Source of the DNA: Veronia pacifica
GTDB lineage: Bacteria > Pseudomonadota > Gammaproteobacteria > Enterobacterales > Vibrionaceae
Assembly (NCBI RefSeq): GCF_001707825.1
Contig: NZ_LYBM01000016.1
Coordinates: forward strand, 33,211-97,210
Reading direction: 5' to 3'
Length of the DNA: 64,000 bases
Position numbers and translations under genes: made by a program
Notes under the pieces: generated by a model
What the model was told of the DNA's origin: nothing
The model's input: only the letters and a program-made list of their open reading frames with translations
Databases searched by the model: none
Part shown: positions 25,060-35,549 of the stretch, in pieces
Position numbering within the stretch: the first letter of the stretch is position 1
Layout: every line of letters starts with the position of its first letter

Positions 25060-26433
25060 ATGTCTAAGCAGCAAATCATCTGGGATCAGGCGCTGATAGA
25101 AAAGTACAACTATTCAGGGCCCCGTTATACTTCATATCCCACGGCACTGGAGTTTCACGAAGCCTTCACAACCTCTGAGTTCGATACTGCCTGCCAGCAA
25201 TACCCTGAGCGTCCTCTCTCGCTATATCTCCATATTCCCTTCTGTCACACCCTCTGCTACTACTGCGGTTGCAACAAGGTGATCACCCGGCATCGTCACA
25301 AGGCTGACAAGTACCTTGATGTCCTGGAACAAGAGATCAAACAACGGGCGACACGGTTTGGTGCCAGAAAGGTCACCCAAATTCACTGGGGAGGGGGCAC
25401 TCCAACATTCCTCCAGAAAAAACAGATCTCTCGTCTTATGGGACTACTGCGCTCGCTGTACACTGTGATGCCAGATGCAGAGATCAGTATTGAGATTGAC
25501 CCAAGAGAAATTGAGCTGGATGTGCTCGATCACTTGCGCGATGAAGGTTTTAACCGCATCAGTATCGGCGTCCAGGATTTTGATAAGAAAGTCCAGCAGG
25601 CTGTTAATCGTGAACAGGATGAGACCTTTATCCGTGATCTGGTTGCGCGCGCTAAGACGTTGGGTTTCCGCTCCACCAATCTTGATTTGATTTATGGTTT
25701 GCCACATCAAAATTTGGAAACGTTTAGTGACACACTGGCGAGAGTGATTGAGATGGAGCCCGGCCGTCTTTCAGTGTTTAACTATGCGCATTTGCCAACA
25801 CTGTTTGCTGCTCAGCGAAAGATTAAAGATGCTGACCTCCCGAGTCCCTCGCAAAAGCTGACGATGCTGGAGCAGACTATTAATACCCTGACTAATGCGG
25901 GTTACCAGTTTATCGGCATGGACCATTTTGCCCGGCCAGATGACGAATTGGCGATTGCCCAGCGTGAGGGCATCCTGCACCGGAATTTCCAGGGTTACAC
26001 GACGCAGGGCGAATGTGACCTACTGGGAATGGGAGTGTCTGCTATTTCTATGATTGGGGATGTTTACGCCCAGAATCAGAAAGAGCTCAAACATTATTAT
26101 GCTCAGGTCGCTGAAAAACAGCACGCGCTCTGGAAAGGGGTGCAACTGACGCAGGATGATTTGTTACGCAGAGAAGTGATTAAGAATCTGATTTGTAACT
26201 TTGCGCTTGATAAAGCGTACATCGAGCAGACATTTAACCTTAAATTCGATGAGCACTTTGCTGAAGATATCGCTTTGCTGGCACCGTTTGTTGAAGACGA
26301 ACTGGTAACTATTGATGAAACATCGGTGAAAGTTACCCTGAAAGGGCGTCTTCTCATCCGAAATATCTGCATGTGTTTTGATACGTATCTGAGAGATCGC
26401 GCCCGGCAACAGAAGTTCTCCAGGGTTATTTAA
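25060..26433 (+). CDS. hemN: Oxygen-independent coproporphyrinogen III oxidase
   Basis: A radical SAM enzyme that decarboxylates coproporphyrinogen III to protoporphyrinogen IX for haem synthesis without oxygen. It is 457 residues, the same as E. coli HemN. The iron-sulfur cysteines are in CHTLCYYCGC (Cys62, Cys66, Cys69, then Cys71). YSGPRYTSYPTA and HWGGGTPTF are family signatures. The frame opens at 25021, but ATG 25060 matches known starts. The gap before it contains an inverted repeat (CCTGTCG...CGACAGG, 24969-24998) without a T run. Confidence 0.96.
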   Translation: MSKQQIIWDQALIEKYNYSGPRYTSYPTALEFHEAFTTSEFDTACQQYPERPLSLYLHIPFCHTLCYYCGCNKVITRHRHKADKYLDVLEQEIKQRATRFGARKVTQIHWGGGTPTFLQKKQISRLMGLLRSLYTVMPDAEISIEIDPREIELDVLDHLRDEGFNRISIGVQDFDKKVQQAVNREQDETFIRDLVARAKTLGFRSTNLDLIYGLPHQNLETFSDTLARVIEMEPGRLSVFNYAHLPTLFAAQRKIKDADLPSPSQKLTMLEQTINTLTNAGYQFIGMDHFARPDDELAIAQREGILHRNFQGYTTQGECDLLGMGVSAISMIGDVYAQNQKELKHYYAQVAEKQHALWKGVQLTQDDLLRREVIKNLICNFALDKAYIEQTFNLKFDEHFAEDIALLAPFVEDELVTIDETSVKVTLKGRLLIRNICMCFDTYLRDRARQQKFSRVI

Positions 26434-26454
26434 GTAGACTCGATTCAATAAAAA

Positions 26455-26482
26455 AAAGCAGCCAAGGTAATGGCTGCTTTTA
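26455..26482. terminator. Bidirectional terminator between hemN and the add operon
   Basis: AAAAGCAGCCA, loop AGGTAA, TGGCTGCTTTT, with A and T runs on the two sides. It lies between convergent transcription units. Confidence 0.9.
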
Positions 26483-26553
26483 TGTCTTTGGGTTATGTCA
26501 CTGTTCATTGTCTGTGAATGCAAAATCCACAAGTGCCGAAATCATCAAAGTGT

Positions 26554-26676
26554 TCAGACGCCTGAGCTGAACAGGGCGAGCACGATTGCCAGCAGAGCAG
26601 CAAGCAGACCGGGTGTCGATGAGACTGCTTCACCACTGGCATTGGCGAGCTCACCAGCTATAAAAAGGTTTTCCAT
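26554..26676 (-). CDS. Small membrane peptide of 40 residues downstream of add
   Basis: A reading frame too short for usual gene calls: MENLFIAGELANASGEAVSS followed by TPGLLAALLAIVLALFSSGV. The last 18 residues form one predicted membrane helix. GGAG lies 7 bases before the ATG (26683-26686), between the add stop and this start, so it would be translated from the add message. The hemN terminator follows about 70 bases after its stop. I do not recognise a family. A good ribosome-binding site, operon position and coherent topology support a real gene. Confidence 0.62.
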   Translation of the reverse strand: MENLFIAGELANASGEAVSSTPGLLAALLAIVLALFSSGV

Positions 26677-26687
26677 TTTCTACTCCA

Positions 26688-27692
26688 TCACACTCTGGCG
26701 GCGGCTTTTTCAATCAGCTCGCGTTTTTCACTGTCTGACAGATAGGCGATTTTCATCCCATTTTCTTGTAACTGACGGATCTGCTCAGCGGACAGTCCCG
26801 CCTGTGGTGCTGCCACTTCGTATTCGTAGGGAAGTTCAATACCTGAAACGGCCGGGTCGTCGGTGTTCAGTGTTGCCAGAATACCGTGTGAAAGGAATTG
26901 TTTCACGGGATGGCTGGCGAACGAAGCAACAGTACTGGTTTGTACGTTTGATGTCAGGCATGACTCTATGCCAATGCCTTTCTCCGCCAGAAAATCCATC
27001 AGTTTAGGATCTTCTATCGCTTTTACACCATGGCCGATACGGTTAGCGCCAAGCTCATTGATCGCTTGCCACATACTCTCCGCACCAGCGGCTTCGCCTG
27101 CATGGACGGTAATATTCAGATCTGCACTGCGGGCTTTGGCAAAGTGTTCTGTAAACTGGTGGCCCGGCTGGCCGAGTTCGTCACCCGCAAGGTCAATGGC
27201 GACCAGATGCTGTTTTTGTGTCAGTAAACCATCCAGCTCCTGCATACAGGCATCAGTACCAAACGTGCGGCTCATGATGCCGATGAGGTTGGTTTTGACA
27301 CCAAAATCACGGCTACCTGCCTGCACACCGTCAACAACGGCTTCAACTACGCCAGCGATAGGAAGACGATGCTTCATGGCCATGTAATAAGGCGAAAAAC
27401 GCAACTCTGCGTAGTCAATGCGGGCATTGAGTGCATCTTCTACGTTTTCGTAGGCGATGCGGCGGACCGCCTCAAGATCACCCAGTACTGCCACACCCCA
27501 GTCAAGCTTGGACAGGAAGCCAACAAGATCCGGCTCATTGGTCATCACCTGCACATGCGGGCGAAGCGCTTCCAGTGTATCGGCAGGTAAGTCCATGCCA
27601 AACTGCTGGCCGAGTTCAAGAATGGTCGAAATACGAATATTGCCATCCAAATGACGATGTATATCCGTCAATGGCAAGTTCGAAGTGATCAT
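26688..27692 (-). CDS. add: Adenosine deaminase
   Basis: Zinc enzyme converting adenosine and deoxyadenosine to inosine and deoxyinosine. It is 334 residues. Metal ligands and catalytic residues are in IHRHLDGN (His12, His14), HAGEAAG (His and the proton-shuttling Glu), RIGHG, and [10 protein letters not shown]. The start at 27692 is preferred to the longer frame at 27761 because it agrees with family starts ([14 protein letters not shown]). It lies downstream of glnG on the same strand, about 106 bases away, and is followed by the small membrane peptide. Confidence 0.96.
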   Translation of the reverse strand: MITSNLPLTDIHRHLDGNIRISTILELGQQFGMDLPADTLEALRPHVQVMTNEPDLVGFLSKLDWGVAVLGDLEAVRRIAYENVEDALNARIDYAELRFSPYYMAMKHRLPIAGVVEAVVDGVQAGSRDFGVKTNLIGIMSRTFGTDACMQELDGLLTQKQHLVAIDLAGDELGQPGHQFTEHFAKARSADLNITVHAGEAAGAESMWQAINELGANRIGHGVKAIEDPKLMDFLAEKGIGIESCLTSNVQTSTVASFASHPVKQFLSHGILATLNTDDPAVSGIELPYEYEVAAPQAGLSAEQIRQLQENGMKIAYLSDSEKRELIEKAAARV

Positions 27693-27798
27693 AGCCGAGG
27701 TCCTTAATGCAAATGAAAAGCAAGTATAATGACCAGTGTGATTTAAGCTAGATAAATGCAACGCTTTGGTGATGAAAAACTCACCTCTGGAATAACGA

Positions 27799-29208
27799 TC
27801 ATGAGTGGTGAAGCTCCTTCAGTTTCCTCGTCAGCGTGTTTCGTCCCCATCCCAGCAGTTTGGCGGCTTCTTGTTTACGTCCCCGGGTATGCTGGAGTGC
27901 CTCGTCCAGTAAAATACGTTCAAACTCGGGCAAGGCATCGCGTAAGAGGTTTTCATTACCGTTGGTAAGAGACTCTCTGGCCCACGAAGACAACGCCTGT
28001 TGCCAACTTCCCGCCTCAATTGTTTTATCGGTTTGTGGATCACTTTTCACCAATTCAGGGGGTAGATCGGCGGGTAACACCTCTTTACCGCTGGCCATAA
28101 CGGTGAGCCAGCGACAGGTATTCTCCAACTGTCTGACATTGCCCGGCCATTGCAATTCGGTAATGAGTGTTTCTGTCTCTTTGTGAAGTGTTTTCTCTTC
28201 TACGCCCAACTCTTTAGCCGCCAGTTTGAGGAAGTGACTGGCGAGTTTGGGAATGTCTTGTCTGCGCTCGTTGAGGGAGGGCAAATGAACCCTGATTACA
28301 TTGAGGCGATGAAATAGGTCTTCCCTAAAATCTCCCTCTGCGACTCGCTGCTCTAGGTTCTGGTGGGTTGCAGCAATGATTCTGACATCGACCTTAATGG
28401 CTGAGTGTCCGCCAACGCGGTAAAACTGACCGTCTGCCAGTACCCGCAGTAGTCGGGTCTGTACCTCAAGAGGCATATCACCAATTTCATCAAGGAAAAG
28501 GGTGCCGCCATGCGCCTGTTCGAAACGTCCCTGCCTGATTGTGTTGGCGCCGGTAAAGGCCCCTTTTTCATGGCCAAAAAGCTCTGATTCAATCAGATCA
28601 CGGGGAATGGCTGCCATGTTGAGTGCGATAAAGGCATTTTTTGCTCTCGGACTGTGGCGATGAAGAGCTTGTGCCACTAATTCTTTACCCGTTCCGGACT
28701 CACCATTAATTAAAACCGAAATTGATGAGCGGGACAGTCGGCCAATTGCCCTGAACACTTCCTGCATGGCTGGTGCTTCGCCAATGATCTCGGGTACAGG
28801 TTGGTCTGGCGTAATAGGTTGTTGTTTGCGTTTCTGCTCCTGACTATGACTGACGGCACGGTCAACTAGGGTGACGGCTTCATCAATATCGAAGGGTTTT
28901 GGCAGGTACTCAAATGCACCTTTTTGATAAGCACCGACAGCTGCATCTAAGTCTGAATGCGCGGTCATGATGATCACAGGTAAATCAGGGTAATCACGCT
29001 GGAGACTTTTTAATAGTTCAAAGCCGTCAGTGCCGGGCATGCGTATATCAGAGACCAGAACATCTGGGACACTGCGGTTAAGATTTTCAAGCACACTGTC
29101 TGCATCGGCGAACGTTTCGCACGCCATACCCGCTGCAGTCAGTGTTTTCTCAAGCACCCAGCGAATGGAGCTATCGTCGTCTACTACCCAGATTAACCCT
29201 TTGCTCAT
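27799..29208 (-). CDS. glnG: Nitrogen regulation response regulator NtrC
   Basis: Sigma-54-dependent activator of nitrogen assimilation genes, 469 residues. Receiver domain 1-120 with acidic pocket DDD (10-12) and phospho-acceptor Asp54 (VSDIRMPG). AAA+ domain about 140-380 with Walker A GESGTGKE and the GAFTGA loop that contacts sigma-54. Fis-type helix-turn-helix at the C-terminus ([20 protein letters not shown]). It follows glnL by 9 bases and should be cotranscribed with it from the glnA and glnL promoters. Confidence 0.97.
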   Translation of the reverse strand: MSKGLIWVVDDDSSIRWVLEKTLTAAGMACETFADADSVLENLNRSVPDVLVSDIRMPGTDGFELLKSLQRDYPDLPVIIMTAHSDLDAAVGAYQKGAFEYLPKPFDIDEAVTLVDRAVSHSQEQKRKQQPITPDQPVPEIIGEAPAMQEVFRAIGRLSRSSISVLINGESGTGKELVAQALHRHSPRAKNAFIALNMAAIPRDLIESELFGHEKGAFTGANTIRQGRFEQAHGGTLFLDEIGDMPLEVQTRLLRVLADGQFYRVGGHSAIKVDVRIIAATHQNLEQRVAEGDFREDLFHRLNVIRVHLPSLNERRQDIPKLASHFLKLAAKELGVEEKTLHKETETLITELQWPGNVRQLENTCRWLTVMASGKEVLPADLPPELVKSDPQTDKTIEAGSWQQALSSWARESLTNGNENLLRDALPEFERILLDEALQHTRGRKQEAAKLLGWGRNTLTRKLKELHHS

Positions 29209-29217
29209 GTTGGTCCC

Positions 29218-30255
29218 CTAACGTCGAATCGGCAGAAAAATGGTGAAGGCAGTATTGCCAGGCCAGCTGATCACATCGATTTTGCCGCTATGCTGGTCAA
29301 TAAGATTGCGTGTGATCGACAACCCCAGTCCAGTGCCGCCAGCCCGACCTGTCACCATGGGATAAAAAAGCGTGTCTATCAGCGACGGCTTAACACCCGG
29401 TCCGTTATCTATGATTTCTATTTTTGCCACCAATCGGTGACGTTTTCCATGAAGCAGAACCTGATGCTCGGTTCTGGTGCGCAGCAGGATTTCTCCACCC
29501 TTATCAGCCAGTATCTGACAGGCATTGTTGACTACATTGAGAATTGCCTGAACCAGCTGGTCTTCATCAATCAATATCTCTGGCAGACTGGGATCGTAAT
29601 CCCGTTTGATCTCAACGTTGTCTGACTTGTCCAACTGAACCAGCTGACGGACTTTCTCCAACACCACATGGATATTCTGTTCTTTTTGGGCTCCGGGTTT
29701 TTGTGGCCCCAGCAGGCGATCGACCAAGTTTCTCAGTCTGTCAGCCTGTTCGATAATGATACCTGTGTATTCATTAATAGCAGGATCTGGCACCATTTTT
29801 TCCATTAGCTGGGCCGCGCCGCGCAGTCCGCCAAGAGGGTTTTTAATTTCATGCGCCAGACCACGTACCAACTCTTTGGCGGCCTGTTGTTGTGCATGTT
29901 GTGATATCTCCTGACTAATCCTTTGCTGCTGACCAATCGGTTTTATCTCCAGCAAAATCGCTTGCTGAGTTTGCCAGCTCAGCGGACTGGCACTGAGTTC
30001 GACTTTGCGTTGCTCTCCATCAATCACAATAGTGACATCGCTATCCGTGAGTCCTTGTCCGTTAGTCAGAGTGTCACGAATCAGACTGAGGTCAGCCGAG
30101 CAATGTTGCAGGAGCTGAGGCAATGGTTTTTCTTTCAAGCGTCGCGCACTTTGACAAAACAGCTGTTCAGCTGCCGGGTTGGCATAGACTGCGGTGAGGC
30201 TACTATCCAACACCATTACGGCGGTGATCAGATTATCTAAAATTGTTTCTGTCAT
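29218..30255 (-). CDS. glnL: Nitrogen regulation sensor histidine kinase NtrB
   Basis: Cytoplasmic kinase/phosphatase of NtrC, controlled by PII. It is 345 residues with an N-terminal PAS domain (about 5-110), the phosphorylated histidine His135 in the H box GLAHEIKNPLGG, and a C-terminal ATPase domain with the N box NACQIL, G1 DNGPGV and G2 GGTGLGLSI. An upstream ATG at 30288 lies inside the NtrC operator, so ATG 30255 is taken; it fits the length of E. coli GlnL (349). Confidence 0.95.
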   Translation of the reverse strand: MTETILDNLITAVMVLDSSLTAVYANPAAEQLFCQSARRLKEKPLPQLLQHCSADLSLIRDTLTNGQGLTDSDVTIVIDGEQRKVELSASPLSWQTQQAILLEIKPIGQQQRISQEISQHAQQQAAKELVRGLAHEIKNPLGGLRGAAQLMEKMVPDPAINEYTGIIIEQADRLRNLVDRLLGPQKPGAQKEQNIHVVLEKVRQLVQLDKSDNVEIKRDYDPSLPEILIDEDQLVQAILNVVNNACQILADKGGEILLRTRTEHQVLLHGKRHRLVAKIEIIDNGPGVKPSLIDTLFYPMVTGRAGGTGLGLSITRNLIDQHSGKIDVISWPGNTAFTIFLPIRR

Positions 30256-30280
30256 TGTTGCCACGTTACCATCCCTGTAT

Positions 30281-30297
30281 TGCACCATATTGGTGCA
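30281..30297 (-). promoter_or_regulatory. NtrC-binding site at the glnL promoter
   Basis: TGCACCATATTGGTGCA is a perfect 17-base palindrome of the NtrC consensus TGCACC-N5-GGTGCA. It lies 26 bases before the glnL start. In E. coli a site at the same place lets NtrC repress glnL. A TAAACT just upstream may be the -10 element. Confidence 0.88.
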
Positions 30298-30514
30298 TTC
30301 AGTTTACCCGATGCGGTCTTTTTGTGCAGACCTTAATTTGATTTCAATTTAATCTGCTGTTTTTGTTACATTTTTTAACAGTGCCGAGTCGTTATGTATT
30401 ACTACTATAACAAAGCAATTAGCTTGCCAATTTGATGCGTTGTGAGTGAGAAGAGCGTCAGTTAAGTGGCAGTGCGGTGCGAATAAATCAGGTGGCCACT
30501 CTCTGTGTGCGCCA

Positions 30515-30545
30515 GAATAAAAAAGCCCGCATTCGCGGGCTTTGT
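30515..30545 (-). terminator. Terminator after glnA
   Basis: On the minus strand: AAAGCCCGC, loop GAAT, GCGGGCTTTTTTA, 20 bases after the glnA stop. Some read-through would feed glnL-glnG. Confidence 0.88.
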
Positions 30546-30565
30546 TTTACCTTAGACCTTAAGTT

Positions 30566-31975
30566 TTATACTGAGTAGTACAGCTCAAACTCAACAGGGT
30601 GAGTCGTCATTTGCAGACGCTCAACGTCCTGAGACTTAAGACCAATGTAAGAGTCGATAAAGTCGTCAGTGAAAACGCCACCTGAAGTCAGGAAGTCACG
30701 GTCGTCACTCAGCGCTTGCAGAGCCTGCTCCAGTGAAGATGCAACAGTTGGGATCTCCGCTGCTTCTTCTGCTGGCAGGTCATACAGGTCTTTGTCCATT
30801 GCATCACCTGGGTGAATCTTGTTCTTGATACCATCAAGGCCTGCCATCAGCATTGCGGCAAAACACAGGTAAGGGTTCGCTGTTGGATCACCAAAACGAA
30901 CTTCGATACGACGTGCTTTCGGACTAGGTACAACCGGAATACGGATAGAAGCAGAACGGTTGCGCGCTGAGTAAGCCAGCATAACAGGGGCTTCGAAGCC
31001 CGGAACAAGACGCTTGTATGAGTTAGTTGATGCGTTAGCAAAGGCGTTGATCGCACGTGCGTGTTTGATGATACCGCCGATGTAGTAAAGCGCAGTTTCA
31101 GACAGACCGCCGTACTTGTCACCAGCAAACAGGTTTTGACCATCTTTTGCCAGAGACTGGTGAACGTGCATACCTGAACCGTTATCGCCTACCACGGGCT
31201 TAGGCATAAAGGTTGCAGTTTTGCCAAAAGCATGCGCTACGTTGTGAACAACATACTTATAAATCTGAATTTCGTCTGCTTTTGACGTCAGGGTATTGAA
31301 TCGAGTTGCAATCTCGTTCTGACCTGCTGTTGCTACTTCATGGTGGTGAGCTTCAACAACAAGACCCATCTCTTCCATCACCAGACTCATCGCACTACGG
31401 ATGTCCTGTGAAGAATCAACCGGTGCAACAGGGAAGTAACCGCCTTTAACGCCCGGACGGTGGCCTTTGTTGCCGCCTTCGTAGTCTGTGCCGCTGTTCC
31501 AGCATGCTTCAACGTCATCGATTTTGTACGATGCGCCAGACATATCAACAGAGTACTTCACGTCGTCAAACAGGAAGAACTCAGGCTCTGGACCGATAAG
31601 TACGGTATCTGCAACGCCAGTAGAGCGCATATATTCTTCAGCGCGTTTAGCGATAGAGCGTGGGTCACGATCGTAGCCTTGCATAGTAGCAGGCTCGAGA
31701 ATGTCACAACGGATGTTCAGAGTGCTGTCTTCGGTAAATGGGTCAAGAACGGCAGTGCTTGAATCTGGCATCAGTACCATGTCGGACTCATTAATGCCTT
31801 TCCATCCCGCAATAGATGATCCGTCAAACATTTTGCCTTCTTCAAAGAAGTCATCATCGATTTGATGGGTAGGGATAGAAACATGTTGCTCTTTACCCTT
31901 AGTGTCGGTAAAGCGCAAGTCGACAAATTTTACTTCGTGTTCTTGAATAAGGGAGAGAACGTTTTCGGCTGACAT
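30566..31975 (-). CDS. glnA: Glutamine synthetase, type I
   Basis: Makes glutamine from glutamate, ammonia and ATP; forms a dodecamer in the cytoplasm. It has 469 residues like E. coli GlnA. Visible signatures are [17 protein letters not shown], the [13 protein letters not shown] metal-binding strand, [11 protein letters not shown], the ATP-binding [12 protein letters not shown], and the adenylylation loop [11 protein letters not shown] (Tyr near 398), so activity is expected to be switched by GlnE. GGAGG precedes the start. Its control region holds two NtrC sites and a sigma-54 promoter. Confidence 0.98.
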   Translation of the reverse strand: MSAENVLSLIQEHEVKFVDLRFTDTKGKEQHVSIPTHQIDDDFFEEGKMFDGSSIAGWKGINESDMVLMPDSSTAVLDPFTEDSTLNIRCDILEPATMQGYDRDPRSIAKRAEEYMRSTGVADTVLIGPEPEFFLFDDVKYSVDMSGASYKIDDVEACWNSGTDYEGGNKGHRPGVKGGYFPVAPVDSSQDIRSAMSLVMEEMGLVVEAHHHEVATAGQNEIATRFNTLTSKADEIQIYKYVVHNVAHAFGKTATFMPKPVVGDNGSGMHVHQSLAKDGQNLFAGDKYGGLSETALYYIGGIIKHARAINAFANASTNSYKRLVPGFEAPVMLAYSARNRSASIRIPVVPSPKARRIEVRFGDPTANPYLCFAAMLMAGLDGIKNKIHPGDAMDKDLYDLPAEEAAEIPTVASSLEQALQALSDDRDFLTSGGVFTDDFIDSYIGLKSQDVERLQMTTHPVEFELYYSV

Positions 31976-32046
31976 GTGAATAAACCTCCGTTGTCAAATG
32001 TTAGTACGCGACGAGTGCCTCCTGCCACGTGTGTTGATTGCATCAA

Positions 32047-32062
32047 TGCTAAATGCGTGCCA
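32047..32062 (-). promoter_or_regulatory. Sigma-54 promoter of glnA
   Basis: On the minus strand TGGCAC-GCATT-TAGCA matches the -24/-12 consensus TGGCAC-N5-TTGCA with one mismatch. It is about 70 bases before the glnA start. The predicted transcription start is near 32036. Confidence 0.85.
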
Positions 32063-32125
32063 GTTCCTGAAAGCCAGTCTCCGCCTGTGTTTGACAGATG
32101 ATGCATGGTTTTGGTTCATACCGAT

Positions 32126-32164
32126 TGCATCATATTGGTGCATCAAATGCACCAAATTAGTGCG
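32126..32164 (-). promoter_or_regulatory. Two NtrC enhancer sites upstream of glnA
   Basis: TGCATCATATTGGTGCA at 32126-32142 and TGCACCAAATTAGTGCG at 32148-32164 each match TGCACC-N5-GGTGCA with one or two mismatches. Their centres are about 98 and 120 bases upstream of the predicted sigma-54 start, the spacing expected of an enhancer that loops to the promoter. Confidence 0.88.
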
Positions 32165-32537
32165 GGCGGGAGGTTTCCTCGGCGCCGTCTCCATTCAGCA
32201 GTGCCAGCCGGACATTGTCAATGCTATCACGGCACTTTAGAGCAAATGTAGTGTGTCTGTGTGACATTGATCATTGCCTGCCAGCCTGAACATACTCTTA
32301 GGGTCGCCGAACATAGTGACCATCGTATGAATGAAACTTGCTGATCAATAAATCGCAGTAAAATCTGGGTGTTTGCGCGGCAATCGATAAATATCCGTAG
32401 ACCAGCCTCACATAGTTGGTGGGTTTTGGTCGAAAATCTGTTAAATTACGGCCGTTTTTTTAATCAAGTGGCGGTGGGCATCCGATTAATCATTTTTGGA
32501 TCGCTAACGACAGACTTTTTTGAGTGAAAGAGTACCC
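32165..32537 (+). other. Leader and promoter region of typA
   Basis: No gene is seen in this 373-base stretch. GTTAAATTACGGCCG at about 32438-32452 could hold the typA -10. A T run and TAATCAAG follow. No hairpin of note was found. Confidence 0.4.
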
Positions 32538-34367
32538 ATGTCTACGTTACAGATAGATAAATTGAGAAATATCGCGATTATCGCGCACGTTGATCACGGT
32601 AAAACAACCCTGGTTGATAAACTGCTTCAGCAGTCCGGCACCCTAGAAACCCGTGGTGAGCAAGAAGAACGTGTCATGGACTCGAATGATATCGAGAAAG
32701 AGCGTGGCATTACCATTCTTGCAAAAAACACTGCGATTAACTGGAACGATTTCCGCATCAACATCGTTGATACCCCGGGACACGCAGACTTCGGTGGTGA
32801 AGTTGAGCGTATCATGTCCATGGTCGATTCTGTGCTGCTGATCGTTGACGCTGTTGACGGCCCAATGCCGCAAACCCGCTTTGTAACACAAAAAGCCTTT
32901 GCACACGGTCTGAAGCCAATTGTTGTTATCAACAAAATCGACCGTCCGGGTGCACGCCCTGACTGGGTAATGGATCAGGTGTTTGACCTGTTTGATAACC
33001 TGGGAGCAACTGATGAACAACTGGATTTCCAAGTTGTTTATGCATCTGCACTGAACGGCTGGGCAACTTTGGAAGAAGGCGAAACTGGCGAAGATATGGA
33101 ACCACTGTTCCAAGCTATCGTTGATAACGTTGCTGCGCCATCCGTTGACGTTGAAGGTTCGCTGCAAATGCAAATCTCTCAGCTCGACTACAGCTCTTAC
33201 GTTGGCGTAATCGGTGTTGGCCGTGTTACCCGTGGTTCTATCAAGCCAAACCAGCAGGTTTCTATTGTCGGTTCAGACGGTAAGACCCGCAACGGTAAGG
33301 TGGGTACAGTGCTGGGTTATCTTGGCCTTGAGCGTCACGAAGTGGAAGAAGCAACAGCAGGCGACATCATCGCTGTTACTGGTTTGGGTGAGCTGAAAAT
33401 CTCTGACACCATCTGTGACGTAAACGCAGTTGAAGCGCTGCCTGCACTGAGTGTTGATGAGCCGACAGTGACCATGACCTTCCAGGTGAATACTTCACCG
33501 TTTGCGGGTAAAGAAGGTAAATACGTGACGTCGCGTAACATCCTTGAGCGTCTGCAAAAAGAGCTGGTTCATAACGTGGCTCTGCGTGTTGAAGAAACTG
33601 ATGACCCGGACAAGTTCCGCGTATCTGGTCGTGGTGAACTTCACCTTTCAATCCTGATTGAAAACATGCGTCGCGAAGGCTTCGAGCTGGCGGTATCGCG
33701 TCCTGAAGTTATCATCAAAGAAGAAGACGGCCAGAAAATGGAGCCGTTTGAGACTGTGACCATCGACGTTCTGGAAGAGCACCAGGGCGGTATCATGGAA
33801 AACATTGGTCTGCGAAAAGGTGAACTGACTGATATGTCACCAGACGGTAAAGGCCGTGTGCGCATGGACTTTATGATGCCTTCTCGTGGCCTGATTGGCT
33901 TCCAGACTGAGTTCTTGACTCTGACTTCAGGTTCTGGTCTGATTTACCACAGCTTTGACCACTACGGCCCACACAAAGGCGGTACTATTGGTCAACGCAA
34001 CAATGGCGTACTGATCTCTAACGCAACTGGTAAAGCTCTGACTTACGCACTGTTTAACCTTCAGGAGCGTGGTCGTCTGTTTGCTGAGCATGCTGATGAA
34101 GTTTATGAAGGCCAGGTGATTGGTATCCACAACCGTTCAAACGACCTGACAGTAAACTGCTTGAAAGGTAAGCAGCTGACTAACGTTCGTGCATCAGGTA
34201 CTGATGACGCGCAGGTACTGACTCCTGCTATCAAGTATACCCTTGAACAGGCACTGGAATTCATCGATGACGATGAACTGGTCGAAGTGACGCCTGAAAG
34301 CATCCGTATTCGTAAGAAACTGCTGACGGAAACAGATCGTAAACGCGCAGGCCGTGCGGCGAAGTAA
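32538..34367 (+). CDS. typA: Ribosome-associated GTPase TypA/BipA
   Basis: A translational GTPase of the EF-G/LepA class, 609 residues, involved in 50S assembly and stress or cold adaptation. G1 is [10 protein letters not shown]2 contains RGITI, G3 [11 protein letters not shown]4 NKID, and the BipA-specific C-terminal domain includes [26 protein letters not shown]. The frame opens with TTG at 32520; ATG 32538 matches the V. cholerae start. It is divergent from glnA, as in E. coli, and ends in a strong terminator. Confidence 0.97.
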   Translation: MSTLQIDKLRNIAIIAHVDHGKTTLVDKLLQQSGTLETRGEQEERVMDSNDIEKERGITILAKNTAINWNDFRINIVDTPGHADFGGEVERIMSMVDSVLLIVDAVDGPMPQTRFVTQKAFAHGLKPIVVINKIDRPGARPDWVMDQVFDLFDNLGATDEQLDFQVVYASALNGWATLEEGETGEDMEPLFQAIVDNVAAPSVDVEGSLQMQISQLDYSSYVGVIGVGRVTRGSIKPNQQVSIVGSDGKTRNGKVGTVLGYLGLERHEVEEATAGDIIAVTGLGELKISDTICDVNAVEALPALSVDEPTVTMTFQVNTSPFAGKEGKYVTSRNILERLQKELVHNVALRVEETDDPDKFRVSGRGELHLSILIENMRREGFELAVSRPEVIIKEEDGQKMEPFETVTIDVLEEHQGGIMENIGLRKGELTDMSPDGKGRVRMDFMMPSRGLIGFQTEFLTLTSGSGLIYHSFDHYGPHKGGTIGQRNNGVLISNATGKALTYALFNLQERGRLFAEHADEVYEGQVIGIHNRSNDLTVNCLKGKQLTNVRASGTDDAQVLTPAIKYTLEQALEFIDDDELVEVTPESIRIRKKLLTETDRKRAGRAAK

Positions 34368-34407
34368 GCATTAGCTGTCTAACCCATCTCTTATGGGTCA
34401 GACGACG

Positions 34408-34436
34408 TAAAAAAGCCTCCTCTGGAGGCTTTTTTT
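34408..34436 (+). terminator. Terminator of typA
   Basis: AAAAAGCCTCC, loop TCT, GGAGGCTTTTTTT, 40 bases after the stop. Confidence 0.92.
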
Positions 34437-34480
34437 ATCTTGGTTAAAAACACAGTCCTCTGAATGCTTACGTGTCGCCG

Positions 34481-34729
34481 TCAACGAAAGTGTCTGACGT
34501 AGATGAGCAAAGGAATGATGGCACCGATGACAGCAGCTGTGAGGCCGATAAAACTCATCTCCTTCGGGCTGGTCAGGCTTAGCAGGGATAGGGTCCACCC
34601 CGCAGTGACAGCGCCGCCTATTCCCAACAACACGGTGATATAGGCCTCGTCGGGTCGCCTGACAGGTGTCAGGAGTCTGGTCAGTACACCGAAAAAAAGA
34701 CCAGATAAAATCCATGAAATGATTCCCAT
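34481..34729 (-). CDS. GlsB/YeaQ/YmgE family stress-response membrane protein
   Basis: An 82-residue protein with three predicted membrane helices and glycine-rich segments (ISWILSGLFFGVLTRLL, VLLGIGGAVTAGWTL, AAVIGAIIPLLIYV). This is the layout of the transglycosylase-associated (GlsB/YeaQ/YmgE) family, whose role in envelope stress is poorly defined. AGGAG lies 8 bases before the ATG. It appears as a single gene between typA and the DUF2959 lipoprotein. Confidence 0.85.
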   Translation of the reverse strand: MGIISWILSGLFFGVLTRLLTPVRRPDEAYITVLLGIGGAVTAGWTLSLLSLTSPKEMSFIGLTAAVIGAIIPLLIYVRHFR

Positions 34730-34862
34730 CGGATAGCTCCTCAGGCTTCAGCAGTTCTGCTGTTACACTGGCTCAACGCTACGCTAAATCCCCCGTTTTT
34801 GCTGGCTTATCAGTGGGACTGTCTCGTTGTTCTCGATAAACCACAATATTTGTCAATCACGT

Positions 34863-35498
34863 CTACTGCTTGAGCGTCTTCAGGAAGCGATCTGACTCTG
34901 CAATCGCGACCTCCATATCACGGATAGCCAGGCGAATATCTTTCTTAAGGACAGAAAACTCCTGTTTTAGTGAGCCTATTGCCGCAGCGTTCAGGTTATG
35001 TTTTAAAAACAGGGTATTGTCTCTCAGCGTATCCAGTACCGGAGTCATCTTTTTCTCAGCTTTGCGCATGGCACTGAGCATTTGCTGGTAACTGCGTCGG
35101 GTCATTTTCAGTTTCTTCTGACTGTCCTGACGCAAGCGCGCGCTGGAGTAGAGCTCGAGTTCATCTTCCCATTCCGCAAACAGTGCCTCAGAGACGCCTT
35201 CGACGGCTTCAATACGACTACTCACCTGCTTGGCTGCACTCTCACTGGCTTCGTACTTGTCATTGAGTGAGTTATAAACCTGCTCAAGTTCTCCACCGTT
35301 AAACTGGGTCAGTTCAGAGAAAGATGTCAGTGCATCAGTAAAGGTCTCCTGCGCGTCCTGCTGCGCCTCTGAGGCTTCCTCAACCCGGTCTGCCATAATA
35401 TCCCGTTTGTGAATACCGACTTTCTCCAGTGTCGAATAATAGGTTGACTCACAGCCAGCAAGGCCGAGAAGTAAGATACCAATGGCTAAATTACGCAC
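34863..35498 (-). CDS. DUF2959 family lipoprotein
   Basis: A 211-residue lipoprotein with the signal MRNLAIGILLLGLAGC, a lipobox with Cys16, then ESTYYSTLEKVGIHKRDIMADRVEEA, the DUF2959 signature. The rest is predicted to be almost fully helical and coiled-coil. There is no Asp at +2, so outer-membrane sorting is expected. Function is unknown; the family is common in vibrios and Shewanella near yihY. It is divergent from yihY. Confidence 0.88.
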   Translation of the reverse strand: MRNLAIGILLLGLAGCESTYYSTLEKVGIHKRDIMADRVEEASEAQQDAQETFTDALTSFSELTQFNGGELEQVYNSLNDKYEASESAAKQVSSRIEAVEGVSEALFAEWEDELELYSSARLRQDSQKKLKMTRRSYQQMLSAMRKAEKKMTPVLDTLRDNTLFLKHNLNAAAIGSLKQEFSVLKKDIRLAIRDMEVAIAESDRFLKTLKQ

Positions 35499-35549
35499 AC
35501 AATTCTCCTTATTGTTTTGGTGTATGATGAGGGTCCAATCCCCAACTCA

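Noticed and set aside
27756..27771. Possible PurR operator upstream of add
   Set aside because: By eye only about 10 of 16 positions fit the PurR consensus, including weak central positions; too poor to claim.
30256..30288. Extension of glnL to ATG 30288
   Set aside because: This ATG lies within the perfect NtrC palindrome and the extra residues do not resemble known NtrB starts.
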